A stretch of 64,000 bases of DNA, taken from an uncultured Sterolibacterium sp. (GTDB taxonomy: Bacteria > Pseudomonadota > Gammaproteobacteria > Burkholderiales > Rhodocyclaceae). Positions within the stretch are counted from its first letter, which is position 1; the number at the start of each line of letters is the position of its first letter. The position numbers and the translations under genes are program-made. The notes under the pieces are model-generated. The model saw only the letters and a program-made list of their open reading frames with translations, was not told where the DNA came from and made no database searches. The DNA lies in assembly GCA_903832735.1 (NCBI GenBank), contig CAILCO010000039.1:1-64000 (forward strand), given 5' to 3'. Of this stretch, positions 44,988-52,811 are shown piece after piece.

Positions 44988-45491
44988 TCAACGACTCTTT
45001 TTGAGCTGCGCGGCCAGGTAGGCAAGCTCGTCGGCACAGCCCTGTTCGATCTGGCCCTGGGCGAATTGCGCCACCATGCCGCCGACCAGCGGAATACCGC
45101 ACTTGGTCTGATGTTCGATCCGGTAACAGCAGCCCGGCCCAGCGCCGGTCAATTCAAACTTGGCCTGCATTTTCACCGGCTGCCCGACGATTTCCATGGT
45201 CAGCAATCCCTGATAGCCACCCTCGGGATCATGCGTCCAGGACTCCTCGAACTGGATATCCGATTCGCTCGGCAGGATCGTGGCGATCAGCGCCGGCAGT
45301 TCGCGCTTCACCCGTCGCAGCATCGACAGCGATAGCGCCTTGGCGGATTGCTTTTTCCTGACTTTGGCGGACAGCTCTCCGAGCGCAAGCGATCTTTCCT
45401 CCAGCCACTTGGGGTTGGTGAGCAGGCTGAATACTTTGTCGATAGAGGCATTGAATTTCTGCTCCAACTGGTCTTTCCTTTCATGGATCAA
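44988..45491 (-). CDS. DUF2505/SRPBCC-like lipid-binding-fold protein
   Basis: A 167-residue protein with the START/Bet v1-like pattern: N-terminal KDQLEQKFNASIDKVFSLLTNPKWLEERSLALGE, beta-strand region FEESWTHDPEGGYQGLLTMEIVG, and a C-terminal helix VAQFAQGQIEQGCADELAYLAAQL. This matches DUF2505 proteins, which bind hydrophobic ligands by fold. It lies downstream of the GMC oxidoreductase operon on the same strand, after 131 bp. A role in handling the hydrophobic substrate of that operon is possible, but only from position. Confidence 0.8.
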   Translation of the reverse strand: MIHERKDQLEQKFNASIDKVFSLLTNPKWLEERSLALGELSAKVRKKQSAKALSLSMLRRVKRELPALIATILPSESDIQFEESWTHDPEGGYQGLLTMEIVGQPVKMQAKFELTGAGPGCCYRIEHQTKCGIPLVGGMVAQFAQGQIEQGCADELAYLAAQLKKSR

Positions 45492-45622
45492 GGTAGCAAC
45501 GGGTTGCAGTTGACCATCGCGTCGAACAGCGCGTTCGCCGCCGAGATTTCCAACTTTGTTGAACGCTTTTCGGGCAGCCGCACTCAGCGTGCCAAACGAC
45601 TATTCATATTTTGGGCTCCGGC

Positions 45623-47242
45623 TTATGCGTCGTCGCGTCGTTGCCCTCCGGCAACGGCGGGAATCTGTGCCATGGCGTGTTCCGCCAACGCCGTGATCGT
45701 CAACGAGGGATTGACTCCCGGATTGGCCGGCATCGCCGAGCCGTCGCAGACCAGCAGGTTCTGGTAGCCGAAGACGCGCAGATGTCGGTCGATCACGCCG
45801 CGCGCCGCATCGGCGCCGATGACTGCGCCGCCGAGCAGATGCGCCGTCGTCGGAATATTGCCCAGGGCCTCCAGCACATTGCTCTGGGCGATGCCGCCGG
45901 TATGCTCGGCGAGCCACGCCGCCGCGGCATTGCCGGCGGCGATGAAGGTCGGATTCGGCTTTTCCTTGTTCTGCTCTGAGCTCAAGAAGTAGCCGCGCCC
46001 GAAGCGGCGCTTCCTGGCACGGAAGGCGATGGCGTTGTCCAGCGACTGCATCACCAGGAGCATCACCATGCGCCGGCTCCAGCCGAACGGCCAGAGGGTC
46101 TTCAGCCAACGCAGCGGGTGGCGTGCGATGCTGGAGAGCCACAGCAACGGCCTGGTCAGCCGGCTGCCCTGGCCGACCAGGACAGTGGCAAGCAGCGACA
46201 TGAAGTCGCCGTTGCGGCCGTAATTGACAAACTCGATGTGGGTGTCGTGGTCGACGTGAATGCTGCAACTGATGGCGACGTCCTGCCAGGTCTTGATATC
46301 TTCGGGCAGACGCACGGTGAGGATGGATTCGCTGTTGGTGCGCACCAGTTCGCCCAGGCAGTCGCTGATCATGGGCAATGACCCGCCGTGTTTGCAGTTG
46401 GCGAGCAAGTGGTTGGTGCCAACGGAGCCAGCAGAGAATACCACTCCCTTGGCGCTGAAATTTTTTCTGTCCTTGAACCACCAGGCACCGGAACGCTCGG
46501 TGGTGATCCGGTAACCTTCGCTGCCGTCGGCCGCGCCCAGCGGGACGACATCGACCACCTGGTGCTCCGAAATGATCCTGGCGCCCCTTTTTTCGGCAAA
46601 CCACAGATAGTTCTTCAGCAGCGTATTCTTGGCGCCGACCCGGCAGCCGACCATGCAGGAGCCGCAATGCGTGCACCCGGTGCGATCGGGACCCGCGCCG
46701 CCGAAATAAGGGTCGCTGACCGTTTTGTCCGCTTCGCCGAAGAAGATAGCGCAGGGCGTACGGGTGAAGCTGTCCTCGGTACCGAAGTGCTCTGCCAACT
46801 TGCGAATCAGCTGTTGATTGACCGAATCGAAGGGCACTGTCCGTACCCCCAGCATGCGCTCGGCAGTTTCGTAATGGACTTGCAGCGCCGCCTGCCAATT
46901 GTCGAGCGCGGCCCATTGGCTGTTGTCGAAAAACTCCGGCTTGGCGCGATACAAGGTATTCGCATAGACGATGCTGCCTCCGCCGACGCCCGCTCCGCTG
47001 GCGGCGAATATGTCCTTGAACGGCGTCAGCCGGAGGATACCCTTCAGACCCAGGAAAGGCGCCCAGAGGAAACGCCCGATTTGCCAGGTCGTCTCGGCAA
47101 AATCCTCGTCACGATAGCGACGCCCGCACTCGAACACCCCGACCTTGTAGCCCTTCTCCGACAAGCGCAGCGCCGAAACGCTGCCACCGAAACCGGATCC
47201 GATCACCAGCCAGTCGAAGTCGAATTCACCGCTTGTCGTCAT
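45623..47242 (-). CDS. GMC/cholesterol-oxidase-like FAD oxidoreductase
   Basis: A 539-residue flavoprotein. The FAD-binding start is DWLVIGSGFGGSVSALRLSEKGYKV, ASGAGVGGGSIVYANTL is the second flavin loop, and NPGVNPSLTITALAEHAM is the GMC-like C-terminal active-site region. It also has CTHCGSCMVGCRVGAKNTLL, four clustered cysteines seen in cholesterol oxidase-like oxidoreductases of Proteobacteria and Mycobacteria. It probably oxidises a secondary alcohol of a sterol or terpenoid. It is the last gene of the thiolase/acyl-CoA dehydrogenase operon, 18 bp after the AidB-like gene. Confidence 0.88.
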   Translation of the reverse strand: MTTSGEFDFDWLVIGSGFGGSVSALRLSEKGYKVGVFECGRRYRDEDFAETTWQIGRFLWAPFLGLKGILRLTPFKDIFAASGAGVGGGSIVYANTLYRAKPEFFDNSQWAALDNWQAALQVHYETAERMLGVRTVPFDSVNQQLIRKLAEHFGTEDSFTRTPCAIFFGEADKTVSDPYFGGAGPDRTGCTHCGSCMVGCRVGAKNTLLKNYLWFAEKRGARIISEHQVVDVVPLGAADGSEGYRITTERSGAWWFKDRKNFSAKGVVFSAGSVGTNHLLANCKHGGSLPMISDCLGELVRTNSESILTVRLPEDIKTWQDVAISCSIHVDHDTHIEFVNYGRNGDFMSLLATVLVGQGSRLTRPLLWLSSIARHPLRWLKTLWPFGWSRRMVMLLVMQSLDNAIAFRARKRRFGRGYFLSSEQNKEKPNPTFIAAGNAAAAWLAEHTGGIAQSNVLEALGNIPTTAHLLGGAVIGADAARGVIDRHLRVFGYQNLLVCDGSAMPANPGVNPSLTITALAEHAMAQIPAVAGGQRRDDA

Positions 47243-47260
47243 GGCGCATTTTCCAGGCTG

Positions 47261-48958
47261 TTAGTCCGGCCACGCGCGGCGGATCATCGCTTGGCAATCG
47301 ACGCCGACCGGCAGGGCGCCGAACTGATGATGCCCGAGACTATCCAGTCGGGAACGACAAAACGCATCCGCGACAAAGCCTGGGGCGTTACGCACCAGCA
47401 GTGCCGCCTGCAAAGCCACAGCCATCCGGTCTACCAGATTGCGCGCGCGGTACTCGAGGTCTGCCGGGTCTGCCGGGTCTGCCGGGTCGACCGCGTCGGC
47501 CAATTCGTCCTGCAGCGCCCTGACATGGCGGTCGAGGGAAGCATGGCCGCCCTTGGCCAAAAGCAATTCGTCAAAAAATGCACTCACCGACCGGGGCGAT
47601 TTGCGCATGGCGCGCAGTACATCCAGGCACTGCACATTGCCGCTGCCTTCCCAGATCGCGTTGACCGGCGATTCGCGGAACAACCTCGGCATCGGCGAGT
47701 CTTCCATCACGCCGCTGCCGCCGATGCATTCCATGGCTTCTGCCGCATGCTGCGGCGCGCGCTTGCAGATCCAGTACTTTCCTACCGCGGTGACCAGACG
47801 GACGAGCGCATCCTCCTTGGCATCGGTGCGCCTATCCATTGCCCGCGCCATGCGCATGGAAAGTGCCAGCGCCGCTTCGGACTCCAGCGCCAGGTCGGCA
47901 AGGACGTTCTTCATCAACGGCTGGTCTATCAGTAGCGCGCCGAAGGCCGAACGGCGCCGGCAGTGGTGGATAACCTGGGACAGGGCCATGCGCATTCCTG
48001 CGCTGGAACCAATCATGCAGTCGAAACGCGTCATGGCAACCATTTCGATGATGGTGCGAACGCCATCCCCCTCATCACCCACGCGCCAGGCGAGTGCGCC
48101 ACGCAGTTCGGTTTCGCACGATGCGTTGGAAACATTGCCCATCTTCTTCTTCAGGCGCTGGATCTGCATCGGGTTCTTGGACCCGTCGGGTCGCCAGCGC
48201 GGCAGCAGGAAGCAAGTGAGGCCTGCGGCTGTCTGCGCCAGGGTCAGGAAGCCATCGCACATCGGCGCCGAGACGAAAAATTTGTGCCCGACAAGCTCAT
48301 AGGCTTCACTGGAAGCTTCGATTCCCAAACGAATGGCACGAGTCGTATTGGCCCGCACGTCAGAACCGCCCTGCTTCTCGGTCATGGCCATGCCGATGGT
48401 GACGCCCTGTTTTTGCGCCGCCGGTCGATTGGCTCCGTCATAGACGCGCTGCGCCATTCGCGGCTCCCATAGCGTCGCCAGATCCGCTTGCTGACGCAGG
48501 CAGGGTACGGCCGAAAAGGTCATGGAAATGGGACAGCCGTGTCCGGCCTCGACCTGCGTGTGCAGGTAGAACTTTGCTGCGCGGGCGACATGGGCGCCGG
48601 GTCCGGGAGCGACCCAGGGGCTGCAGTGTATGCCCTCCGCTATCGAGGTCGTCATCAACGAGTGGTAGGCCGGATGAAAGCGTACCAGGTCGATGCGCCG
48701 ACCAAAGCGATCATGGGTATCCAGTTCCGGGATGTATTGATTGGCCAGGGCACCCAGCATCAGGTAGTCGGCCGTGCCGATGCGCGCGCCGAATGCATCG
48801 AGATCGGCCTCTGCCCAGCCGGCGCCTTCCCGTCTTACCGCCTCGCCCAGCGCCGTATCGGCGGCGTAGAAATTGCAGTCCGCGAGGTCGGAGGATACGT
48901 TGGTGACTTCATGGGTTTCCGCATACTGTGAATGACTCGTGAAATCGATGCTGTCCAT
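47261..48958 (-). CDS. AidB-like acyl-CoA dehydrogenase
   Basis: A 565-residue member of the AidB branch (isovaleryl-CoA dehydrogenase-like, longer than ordinary acyl-CoA dehydrogenases). Key segments are GMAMTEKQGGSDVRANTTRA (FAD region), YELVGHKFFVSAPMCDGFLTLAQT, LKKKMGNVSNASCET and ECIGGSGVMEDSPMPRLFRESPVNAIWEGSGNV. The ATG at 48958 is the first with family-like sequence. In-frame DNA repeats (47459-47485) encode a DPADPADPAD stretch near the C-terminus. It is downstream of another acyl-CoA dehydrogenase in the same operon. AidB members bind DNA in E. coli, but acyl-CoA oxidation is likelier here. Confidence 0.9.
   Translation of the reverse strand: MDSIDFTSHSQYAETHEVTNVSSDLADCNFYAADTALGEAVRREGAGWAEADLDAFGARIGTADYLMLGALANQYIPELDTHDRFGRRIDLVRFHPAYHSLMTTSIAEGIHCSPWVAPGPGAHVARAAKFYLHTQVEAGHGCPISMTFSAVPCLRQQADLATLWEPRMAQRVYDGANRPAAQKQGVTIGMAMTEKQGGSDVRANTTRAIRLGIEASSEAYELVGHKFFVSAPMCDGFLTLAQTAAGLTCFLLPRWRPDGSKNPMQIQRLKKKMGNVSNASCETELRGALAWRVGDEGDGVRTIIEMVAMTRFDCMIGSSAGMRMALSQVIHHCRRRSAFGALLIDQPLMKNVLADLALESEAALALSMRMARAMDRRTDAKEDALVRLVTAVGKYWICKRAPQHAAEAMECIGGSGVMEDSPMPRLFRESPVNAIWEGSGNVQCLDVLRAMRKSPRSVSAFFDELLLAKGGHASLDRHVRALQDELADAVDPADPADPADLEYRARNLVDRMAVALQAALLVRNAPGFVADAFCRSRLDSLGHHQFGALPVGVDCQAMIRRAWPD
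47459..47485. repeat. Three exact 9-bp tandem repeats inside the AidB-like gene
   Basis: The unit GTCTGCCGG occurs three times in a row, encoding repeated Asp-Pro-Ala on the minus strand. Because the unit is a multiple of three, gain or loss of copies would keep the frame. It lies near the C-terminus in a likely surface loop. Confidence 0.85.
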
Positions 48959-48987
48959 GGCCTTTCCTTTCCCGGTCTGCTTCGGAT

Positions 48988-50136
48988 TCACAGCGAGCGC
49001 GCAATGATTTCCTTCATGATTTCGCTGGTACCGCCGTAGATGCGCTGCACCCGCGCATCGGCATACATCTGCGCGATCGGGTACTCCAGCATATAGCCGT
49101 AGCCACCGAAAAGCTGCAGGCATTCGTCCATCACCCGCCCCTCGGTCTCGCTCAGCCAAAGCTTGGCGATGGATGCGGTCGTGGTGTCCATCGTTCCGGC
49201 GATCATGCGCTCGATGCAATCATCGACAAAGCTGCGCCCGACCACCGCCTGGGCCTTCACCTCGGCCAGTTTGAAGCGGGTGTTCTGCATCTCGATCAGC
49301 GGCTGGCCGAAGGCCTTGCGCTGGCTCGCGTAATCCACCGTCAATTGCAGCGCCCGCTCGATCGCGCCTTGCGCCGAAATGGCCAGCATGATCCGTTCGT
49401 AGGGCAACTCGCTCATCAGATGCGCAAAGCCGCGGCCTTCGACACCCCCGAGCACGGCATCGGCGCCGACGCGCACGTCGTCGAAAAACAACTCACAGGT
49501 GTCCTGCCCCTTCTGGCCGAGCTTCTCGAGGATGCGTCCGACCCGGTAACCGGGCAGGTCGCGCGTCTCCACCAGCAGCAGCGAAAAGCCCTTGGCGCCG
49601 GCGGCAGGGTCGGTCTTGGCCACCACCACGACCAGATCGGCGAGGTAGCCGTTGGAGATGAAGATCTTCGAGCCGTTGATCAGGTAGCTGTCACCGTCCT
49701 TAACCGCCCGGGTCCGCACCCCCTGCAGATCGGATCCGGCGCCCGGCTCGGTCATGGCGATGGCGGCGATCATCTCGCCTCTGGCCAACTTTGGCAGGTA
49801 CTTTTTCTTCTGTTCCTCGGTGCCCTGATTGAGCAGGTAGTGGGCGACGATGGCATGGACATGGACGCCGAAGGCGCGGTCGCCGACGGCCGCCAGTTCC
49901 TCGAAGAGGATGGCCATGTGCGCATAGTTGCCGCCGGCGCCGCCATACTCCTCCGGGATATCGGCGAGCAGCATGCCGAATTCGCCGGCCTTATGCCAGA
50001 GCGCGCGATCGACATGTTGTTGCTTGCGCCAGCGCTCCTGGTGCGGATCGATTTCGGCGGCGATAAAGCGCCGCACCATGTCGCGGTACAGCGCCAGGTC
50101 GGCGTCCATCCAGCGCGAAGTTCGCAGGGTCTGCAT
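48988..50136 (-). CDS. Acyl-CoA dehydrogenase
   Basis: A 382-residue FAD-dependent dehydrogenase of normal length. It has IAMTEPGAGSDLQGVRTRA (FAD-binding and specificity), INGSKIFISNGYLADLVVVVAKT, ERIMLAISAQGAIERALQLTVDYASQRKAFGQPL and the C-terminal QLFGGYGYMLEYPIAQMYADARVQRIYGGTSEIMKEIIARSL, which includes the base Glu region. ATG at 50136 was chosen over an upstream in-frame start. It is 7 bp behind the thiolase gene and 29 bp ahead of the AidB-like gene. It is probably a beta-oxidation enzyme for a branched or cyclic acid. Confidence 0.94.
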   Translation of the reverse strand: MQTLRTSRWMDADLALYRDMVRRFIAAEIDPHQERWRKQQHVDRALWHKAGEFGMLLADIPEEYGGAGGNYAHMAILFEELAAVGDRAFGVHVHAIVAHYLLNQGTEEQKKKYLPKLARGEMIAAIAMTEPGAGSDLQGVRTRAVKDGDSYLINGSKIFISNGYLADLVVVVAKTDPAAGAKGFSLLLVETRDLPGYRVGRILEKLGQKGQDTCELFFDDVRVGADAVLGGVEGRGFAHLMSELPYERIMLAISAQGAIERALQLTVDYASQRKAFGQPLIEMQNTRFKLAEVKAQAVVGRSFVDDCIERMIAGTMDTTTASIAKLWLSETEGRVMDECLQLFGGYGYMLEYPIAQMYADARVQRIYGGTSEIMKEIIARSL

Positions 50137-50143
50137 GGCCTGC

Positions 50144-51325
50144 TCAGGCAGCCTGGTAAAGCGTGACGACACAGGCGCCGCCCAGGCCCAGGTTGTGTTG
50201 CAAGCCGGTGCGCGCGCCGGCAACCTGGCGTCGCTCGGCGCTGCCGCGCAGCTGATGGGTCAATTCGTAGCACTGTGCAAGGCCCGTGGCGCCCAGCGGG
50301 TGCCCTTTGGAGAGCAGGCCGCCCGATGGATTGGTGACGATCTTGCCGCCGTAGGTGTTGTCGCCATCGGCAATGAACCTGGCGGCGCCTCCCTCCGGGC
50401 ACAGACCCAGCGCCTCATAGGTGATGAGTTCGTTATGCGCGAAACAATCGTGCAGTTCGACCACGTCCAGATCCTCCGCGCCGATGCCGGTTTGGGCATA
50501 CACCTGCTCCGCTGCAGATCGCGTCATGTCGTAGCCGACCAGACGCATCATGTCCTGGGCCTCGAAAGTGCTCGGAAGATCGGTCGTCATCGCCTGCCCG
50601 GCGATGAACACGTCACGGCGCAGGCCATGGCGCTTGGCAAAACTCTCGGAGACCAGTAAAGCCGCCGCTGCGCCGCAGGTCGGCGGACAAGCCATCAGGC
50701 GGGTCATCACACCGGGCCAGAGCATGGGCGCATCCAGGACCTCCTGTTCCGTCACCACCTTGCGGAATAGCGCCAAAGGATTATTGGCGGCGTGACGGCT
50801 GGCCTTGGCGCGGATCCGGGCGAAACTGTCGAGCCCAGTGCCATAGCGTTGCATGTGCGCCAGGCCGGCGCCGCCGAAGTAGCGCAACGCCAGCGGCATC
50901 TCGGGCATGCCCACCAGGGCGTCGGTGGCCGCATCGAAATCCACGAAGGGGCTGGGCCTATCCTTGCATACGCTGGTCAGCGCGCCCGGCGCCATCTGCT
51001 CGAATCCGAGCGCGAGCACGCAGTCGGCGCCGGCGGCGATCGCCTGCCGCGCCAGGAACAGCGCGGTCGAACCCGTCGAGCAGTTGTTATTGACGTTCAC
51101 GATAGGGATGCCGCTCATGCCGACGCTGTAAAGCGTCTTCTGGCCGCAGGTCGAGTCGCCATAGACATAACCAACGAACGCCTGTTGCACGCTTTCGTAG
51201 CCGAGACCGGCATCGCCCAGCGCCAGGCGCGTGGCTGTGGCGCCCATGACGTCGTAAGAGTCGCTGGCACCGGGCTTGCTGAAGGGGATCATGCCGACGC
51301 CGGCAATGAAGATCTGGTAGGACAT
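50144..51325 (-). CDS. Thiolase-family protein, SCP-x-like
   Basis: A 393-residue thiolase of the SCP-x/non-specific lipid-transfer type. The nucleophile is Cys82 in NVNNNCSTGSTAL, HDCFAHNE is the conserved His region, and GHPLGATGLAQCYELTHQLRG lies near the C-terminus. SCP-x thiolases cleave 3-oxoacyl-CoAs of branched or steroid side chains. It is the first gene of the operon after a strong promoter (51506-51535) with an overlapping palindrome. No SCP2 lipid-binding domain is attached. Confidence 0.92.
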   Translation of the reverse strand: MSYQIFIAGVGMIPFSKPGASDSYDVMGATATRLALGDAGLGYESVQQAFVGYVYGDSTCGQKTLYSVGMSGIPIVNVNNNCSTGSTALFLARQAIAAGADCVLALGFEQMAPGALTSVCKDRPSPFVDFDAATDALVGMPEMPLALRYFGGAGLAHMQRYGTGLDSFARIRAKASRHAANNPLALFRKVVTEQEVLDAPMLWPGVMTRLMACPPTCGAAAALLVSESFAKRHGLRRDVFIAGQAMTTDLPSTFEAQDMMRLVGYDMTRSAAEQVYAQTGIGAEDLDVVELHDCFAHNELITYEALGLCPEGGAARFIADGDNTYGGKIVTNPSGGLLSKGHPLGATGLAQCYELTHQLRGSAERRQVAGARTGLQHNLGLGGACVVTLYQAA

Positions 51326-51424
51326 GGTGAGGCTCCTCCGGGTGTTGCACTTGTACGATGCAGGTCTATGGCTACTTCGGGTTGAAAATCAACGGCCATT
51401 CACGGTCAAAGAAGCTCCATCTAG

Positions 51425-51442
51425 CTGCCTCAATCGAGGCAG
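51425..51442. repeat. Hairpin CTGCCTC-AATC-GAGGCAG
   Basis: A perfect 7-bp inverted repeat with a four-base loop in the leader of the thiolase operon on the minus strand, about 100 bp ahead of the thiolase ATG. It could be a transcript structure or an extra regulator site. Function is unknown. Confidence 0.6.
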
Positions 51443-51485
51443 GGACTCAGGAGGGTTTTCTTTGACATTTGAAACCACCGCTATG

Positions 51486-51535
51486 GGTCATACGACCTAT
51501 TATCTATAATATAGGTCGTTTGACCGAATTGTCAA
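51486..51535. promoter_or_regulatory. TetR operator palindrome and promoter of the thiolase operon
   Basis: The inverted repeat is GGTCATACGACCTAT (51486-51500), a 10-bp spacer, then ATAGGTCGTTTGACC (51511-51525), with 14 of 15 positions symmetric. On the minus strand a -35 TTGACA (51535-51530) is followed by TATATT (51513-51508, spacing 16) or TATTAT (51511-51506, spacing 18), both inside the palindrome. Repressor bound here would block RNA polymerase on the thiolase side. A TTGACA also occurs on the plus strand at 51462-51467, but without a convincing -10. The 258-bp region lies between divergent thiolase and TetR genes. Confidence 0.75.
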
Positions 51536-51583
51536 CATGGGGAATAATCGCCAGCATTTGGCCAGCCTGGATCGCATCCGAGC

Positions 51584-52222
51584 ATGAACGCAGCCCTCGA
51601 TACCCACCTTCACAACAAGGAATCCGAGACCACTGGCAAGGGGTACGAGCGGGCACGAGCCATACTCAAGGCCGCGCGATCCATTTTCGCCAGTCAGGGT
51701 TACGCCGGCCTGGCCATGCGCTCGGTCGCCGCAGAGGTCGGCGTCAACCTGTCAACGGTGCAACACTATTATCCGAGCAAGGACGCTCTGCTCGAAGCGC
51801 TTTTGCTACAGACCCTGCAGGATTACCAGGCAACGGTCGACCGTCTCGCCGAGATGGATGCGGGCGGCTCCCGACTAGCCCAGTTCGAGGCCGTGATCGA
51901 TTACTTTCTCGATGATCTCGGCACGAGCGAGTCGAATGGGATGTTTTGCGAATTGGCGGCGCTCGCCAATCGTAACGCGTTCGCTTCGGCAACTCTCGAC
52001 AAGATACTGACCCGCGCGCGCAAGGTGTTCCGCAATCTGAGCCGCGCCATAGCGCCAGAACTCCCGCCGGCACAGTGTGAACTGCGCGGGGCCCTGATCG
52101 TCGCGCAACTGCAGGGCTTGATGCTCTATCTTGCGCAGTCCCGCCCGCAGCACGCCCAACTGGCCGGGTTGAAACATGCGGCACGCGCCGCCATTGTGCG
52201 TTTGGCGACAGAAATCTATTGA
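51584..52222 (+). CDS. TetR/AcrR-family transcriptional regulator
   Basis: A 212-residue regulator. The N-terminal helix-turn-helix is SIFASQGYAGLAMRSVAAEVGVNLSTVQHYYPSKDALLEALL. The C-terminal ligand domain is divergent, as usual. It is encoded divergently from the thiolase operon with a large palindrome in between, the standard layout for local TetR repression and autoregulation. The effector is probably a CoA ester or the operon's substrate. Upstream sequence contains an ATG at 51584 without a strong ribosome-binding site. Confidence 0.93.
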   Translation: MNAALDTHLHNKESETTGKGYERARAILKAARSIFASQGYAGLAMRSVAAEVGVNLSTVQHYYPSKDALLEALLLQTLQDYQATVDRLAEMDAGGSRLAQFEAVIDYFLDDLGTSESNGMFCELAALANRNAFASATLDKILTRARKVFRNLSRAIAPELPPAQCELRGALIVAQLQGLMLYLAQSRPQHAQLAGLKHAARAAIVRLATEIY

Positions 52223-52375
52223 TGATCGCCCTTAAACGTTGACTGATCCGGGCATGCCTGGCGAGCATCCCGGGAATCGGGTCGGACTTGGCGCCACCGG
52301 ATTGCGTCTCGGCGGGGAGGGCCGACTCGATGCACAGCCCTCACTGGCACCAGGCAAGTGCTGTAGAATTTCGCC

Positions 52376-52798
52376 ATGAAGCCGAATCCGCTGCCACCAG
52401 ACCAAGAGGCGCCAGCCTCGCTGGATGACATTATTCGCACCAACCGGGATAGCACCCGCTTGTACCTGAGCAAGGCGGCGGAAATCGCGGCGTTGCAAGG
52501 GCCCATTCCCGACCGGCCGGCAAAAGGCGTCATCACCGACTGGTGCTTCATCACCTTGCTGGTATCCCAAACCGGGGAGGCTTTCGTCTATCTGACCGGC
52601 TCCCATCAGGCGGACCAGTCCTCCTGCATGACCTCGAAGGTGACGCTGATCAGCGACAGGGCGGCGATGACCAAAAGCGGCTCGATCTATACGCTCGCCG
52701 GCAATCCCACGACCACACCGGACCTACCCTATATATGCGCCACCTTGAACCTCTGGGGAATCGGGCCGCGCTTTGGCGTTCCGCCTTATCTCTTCTGA
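52376..52798 (+). CDS. Uncharacterised 140-residue protein upstream of a radical SAM gene
   Basis: A 140-residue protein without signal peptide. I do not recognise the family. The N-terminal ~45 residues are polar (DIIRTNRDSTRLYLSKAAEIAAL). The rest looks beta-rich: GVITDWCFITLLVSQTGEAFVYLTGSH, then KVTLISDRAAMTKSGSIYTLAG, ending in the aromatic stretch LWGIGPRFGVPPYLF. It has three cysteines (Cys57, Cys83 and Cys121 approximately). The radical SAM gene starts 13 bp after its stop, so the two are co-expressed. It may be the substrate or a partner of that enzyme. Confidence 0.7.
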   Translation: MKPNPLPPDQEAPASLDDIIRTNRDSTRLYLSKAAEIAALQGPIPDRPAKGVITDWCFITLLVSQTGEAFVYLTGSHQADQSSCMTSKVTLISDRAAMTKSGSIYTLAGNPTTTPDLPYICATLNLWGIGPRFGVPPYLF

Positions 52799-52811
52799 AG
52801 ACCCTATTCGA

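Noticed and set aside
51505-51510. TATAAT on the plus strand as the TetR gene -10
   Set aside because: There is no usable -35 at 16-18 bp. The same bases serve better as the minus-strand -10 region with a TTGACA at proper spacing.
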